In this document: piece by piece, positions 4,019 through 5,696 of the stretch
How positions within the stretch are numbered: the stretch's first letter is position 1
Layout: each line of letters opens with the position of its first letter
Source of the DNA: Scatomorpha pullicola
GTDB taxonomy: Bacteria > Bacillota > Clostridia > Oscillospirales > Oscillospiraceae
Reading direction: 5' to 3'
Assembly: GCA_018716545.1 (NCBI GenBank)
Contig: DVJU01000164.1
Coordinates: 1-5,696 of the forward strand
DNA length: 5,696 bases
Notes under the pieces: model-generated
Database searches by the model: none
Seen by the model: only the letters and a program-made list of their open reading frames with translations
Told to the model about the DNA's origin: nothing
Program-made: the position numbers and the translations under genes

Positions 4019-5696
4019 TTGACAGCTTTCAGGATTGAGATAAGGGGAATTGTGCAGGGCGTTGGTTTTCGCCCCTACGTGCACAAGATGGTGGAGAAAT
4101 ATGGATTTTCCGGTTGGATACGGAACACCTCTTACGGGGCCCAACTCGAGCTTGCCGGCTCGCGCAGGGCTCTTTTGCACTTTTTGGACGACTTAAAAAA
4201 GTCTCCTCCGCCCCTGGCGCTGATCGAGGGCGTGGAGTATACCGCCGTAGAAGCGCGCGAATACAGCGGTTTTCGCATCATAGAGAGCGAGCGCTCGGGG
4301 CACATGGAGACGCTGGTTTCTCCGGACGTCGGCATCTGCGCCGACTGCGCGCGTGAGCTGCTCGACCCTGCGGATCGCAGGTACAGATATCCATTTATTA
4401 ACTGCACCAACTGTGGACCGAGGTTCACTATCATAAAGTCCGTGCCCTATGACCGCGCGAGCACGTCGATGGCGGCGTTCCCGATGTGCGGCGACTGCGC
4501 GGCGGAGTTTGCGGACATACGCGACCGGCGCTATCACGCGCAGCCGAACTGCTGCCCCGAGTGCGGGCCTGAGTGCTTTTTCCTGGACGGACATGGGCGT
4601 CCGGTGCCGGGCGACGCCATAGAGCTGGCGCGCCGCGCGCTCAAGGCCGGGGAGATAGTCTGCGTGAAGGGGCTGGGCGGAATGCACCTGGCCTGTCTGC
4701 CCGAGCCGGAAACGGTGCGCGAGCTGCGCGCACGCAAGCGCAGGGACGAGAAGCCCTTCGCCGTGATGTGCCGCAACGTGGACTGCGCGCGCGATATCTG
4801 CCGCGTGAGCGCGGACGAGGCCGCGGCGCTGGAGGGGCACAGAAAGCCCATCGTCCTGCTTGAAAAGCTCGGCGCCTCCGCGATGACGCACCTGAGCGAG
4901 AACGCGTGCGTCGGCGTGATGCTGCCGTATACGCCGCTGCACATTCTGCTGATGGGCACGGACATAGACTGCCTCGTGATGACGAGCGCGAACATATCCG
5001 AGACGCCCATCATCAGCTCCAACGCCGAAGCCCTGGCCGAGCTGGCCGGGGTGGCCGACGGATTTTTACTGCATGACCGTGAGATCGTCACGAAGTGTGA
5101 CGACTCGCTTATACGTATATATAACGGCCGCGATTACCCGCTGCGGCGCTCGCGCGGGTACGTGCCGTATCCGGTGAGCGTGCCGGTGGAGCATATGCTC
5201 CTGGCCTGCGGAGCGGAGCAGAAGGCGTCCTTCTGCCTCTCCAAGCGCTCGCACGCCTTCCCCAGCCAGCACATGGGCGACTTGAAAAACGCCCAGACGC
5301 TGGACAACTGGGAGCGGCAGATAGAGCACTTCTCGGCGCTGTACGACATAGCGCCTGCGGCCATCGCCTGCGACATGCACCCGGACTATCTCTCCACCGC
5401 CTACGCCGAGGAGCGCGCGGAGCGCGACGCCGTGACGCTGCTGAGAGTGCAGCACCACCACGCGCACATGGCCGCCTGCATGGCGGACAACGGTCTGGAA
5501 GGAGACTGCCTCGGCCTCATCTGGGACCGCACCGGCTACGGCTCGGACGGACGAATCTGGGGCGCCGAGGTGCTCGCCGGAGGGTACAAAGCTTTCAGAC
5601 GCGTCGGAACCATGCGCCCCGTTGCCCTCGCGGGAGGGGACGCGGCGATTGACGGCATCTGGCGCGTGGGACTGGCGCTGCTGCGCGACTCCGGCC
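4019..5696 (+). CDS. hypF: HypF, carbamoyltransferase for [NiFe]-hydrogenase maturation (3' end outside window)
   Basis: The frame stays open to the window edge: 559 codons of a family usually near 750-780. HypF uses carbamoyl phosphate and ATP to carbamoylate the C-terminal Cys of HypE, the source of the hydrogenase cyanide ligands. The HypF domain order is complete as far as it runs. An acylphosphatase domain is at residues 5-90 (VQGVGFRPYV, catalytic R18 and N36). Two Cys4 zinc fingers follow (C107, C110, C129, C132; C157, C160, C179, C182). A YrdC-like domain spans about 199-380 (KGLGGMHLAC, TSANISETPI, FLLHDREIVTKCDDS, PLRRSRGYVPYPV), then a Kae1-like domain from about 395 with the metal motif HHHAH at 479-483. 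Odd points are D503-R504-TGYG, where family members usually have DGTGYG, and WGAE for WGGE. The TTG at 4019 gives the short N-terminus usual for HypF; GTG at 4010 would add three residues. Other hyp genes probably follow. Confidence 0.95.
   Translation, partial: MTAFRIEIRGIVQGVGFRPYVHKMVEKYGFSGWIRNTSYGAQLELAGSRRALLHFLDDLKKSPPPLALIEGVEYTAVEAREYSGFRIIESERSGHMETLVSPDVGICADCARELLDPADRRYRYPFINCTNCGPRFTIIKSVPYDRASTSMAAFPMCGDCAAEFADIRDRRYHAQPNCCPECGPECFFLDGHGRPVPGDAIELARRALKAGEIVCVKGLGGMHLACLPEPETVRELRARKRRDEKPFAVMCRNVDCARDICRVSADEAAALEGHRKPIVLLEKLGASAMTHLSENACVGVMLPYTPLHILLMGTDIDCLVMTSANISETPIISSNAEALAELAGVADGFLLHDREIVTKCDDSLIRIYNGRDYPLRRSRGYVPYPVSVPVEHMLLACGAEQKASFCLSKRSHAFPSQHMGDLKNAQTLDNWERQIEHFSALYDIAPAAIACDMHPDYLSTAYAEERAERDAVTLLRVQHHHAHMAACMADNGLEGDCLGLIWDRTGYGSDGRIWGAEVLAGGYKAFRRVGTMRPVALAGGDAAIDGIWRVGLALLRDSG

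Noticed and set aside
4193..4942. Open frame on the - strand, 249 codons
   Set aside because: It is the mirror of hypF, whose domains are continuous on the + strand. The product is Arg/Ala/His-rich and has no motif.
1..5696. CRISPR array, insertion sequence, phage or toxin-antitoxin genes
   Set aside because: No regularly spaced repeats, transposase, integrase or small paired genes were found on either strand. The tRNA operon shows no integrase or duplicated tRNA end next to it.

Overview
The window looks like chromosome from a fairly GC-rich Firmicute of class Clostridia, plausibly a gut Oscillospiraceae or Christensenellales-type anaerobe. The signs are an S-layer-homology (SLH) surface protein of a kind common in gut Clostridia, tRNA genes that encode their own CCA ends, strong sigma-A promoters of the TTGACA-17-TATAAT type, a DUF362/ferredoxin protein and a [NiFe]-hydrogenase maturation gene. 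The taxon is inferred from gene content; no marker gene is present.

Layout. (1) 1-1809, + strand: the C-terminal 602 codons of a large secreted protein ending in an SLH cell-wall-anchoring module; its N-terminus lies outside the window. (2) 1810-1976: an intergenic stretch with two perfect hairpins, neither followed by a T-run, then a perfect-consensus promoter. (3) 1977-2243: a three-gene tRNA operon, Met(CAU)-Glu(UUC)-Val(CAC), closed by a strong intrinsic terminator at 2247-2290. (4) 2301-3842, - strand: a two-gene operon of a DUF362 protein with two [4Fe-4S] motifs followed by a small bacterial PH-domain protein, with its own terminator at 2301-2338. The tRNA operon and this operon converge on two back-to-back terminators. 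(5) 3843-4018: a divergent intergenic region with one promoter for each direction and an AT-rich palindrome over the predicted start of the - strand transcript. (6) 4019-5696, + strand: hypF, the carbamoyltransferase of [NiFe]-hydrogenase maturation, running off the window after about three quarters of its length. This gene is open to the window edge.

How the parts relate. HypF makes the thiocarboxamide on HypE that becomes the cyanide ligands of [NiFe] hydrogenases, so other hyp genes probably follow downstream. The DUF362/ferredoxin protein is transcribed divergently from hypF and is probably a cytoplasmic redox or iron-sulfur protein; a functional link to hydrogenase maturation is possible but not shown. 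The SLH protein and tRNA operon appear to be unrelated neighbours.

No clearly new multi-gene system is visible. The items most worth a second look are the apparently circularly permuted SLH module, the weakened T-stems in all three tRNAs, the palindromes in the intergenic and tRNA-spacer DNA, and the candidate operator at the DUF362 promoter.
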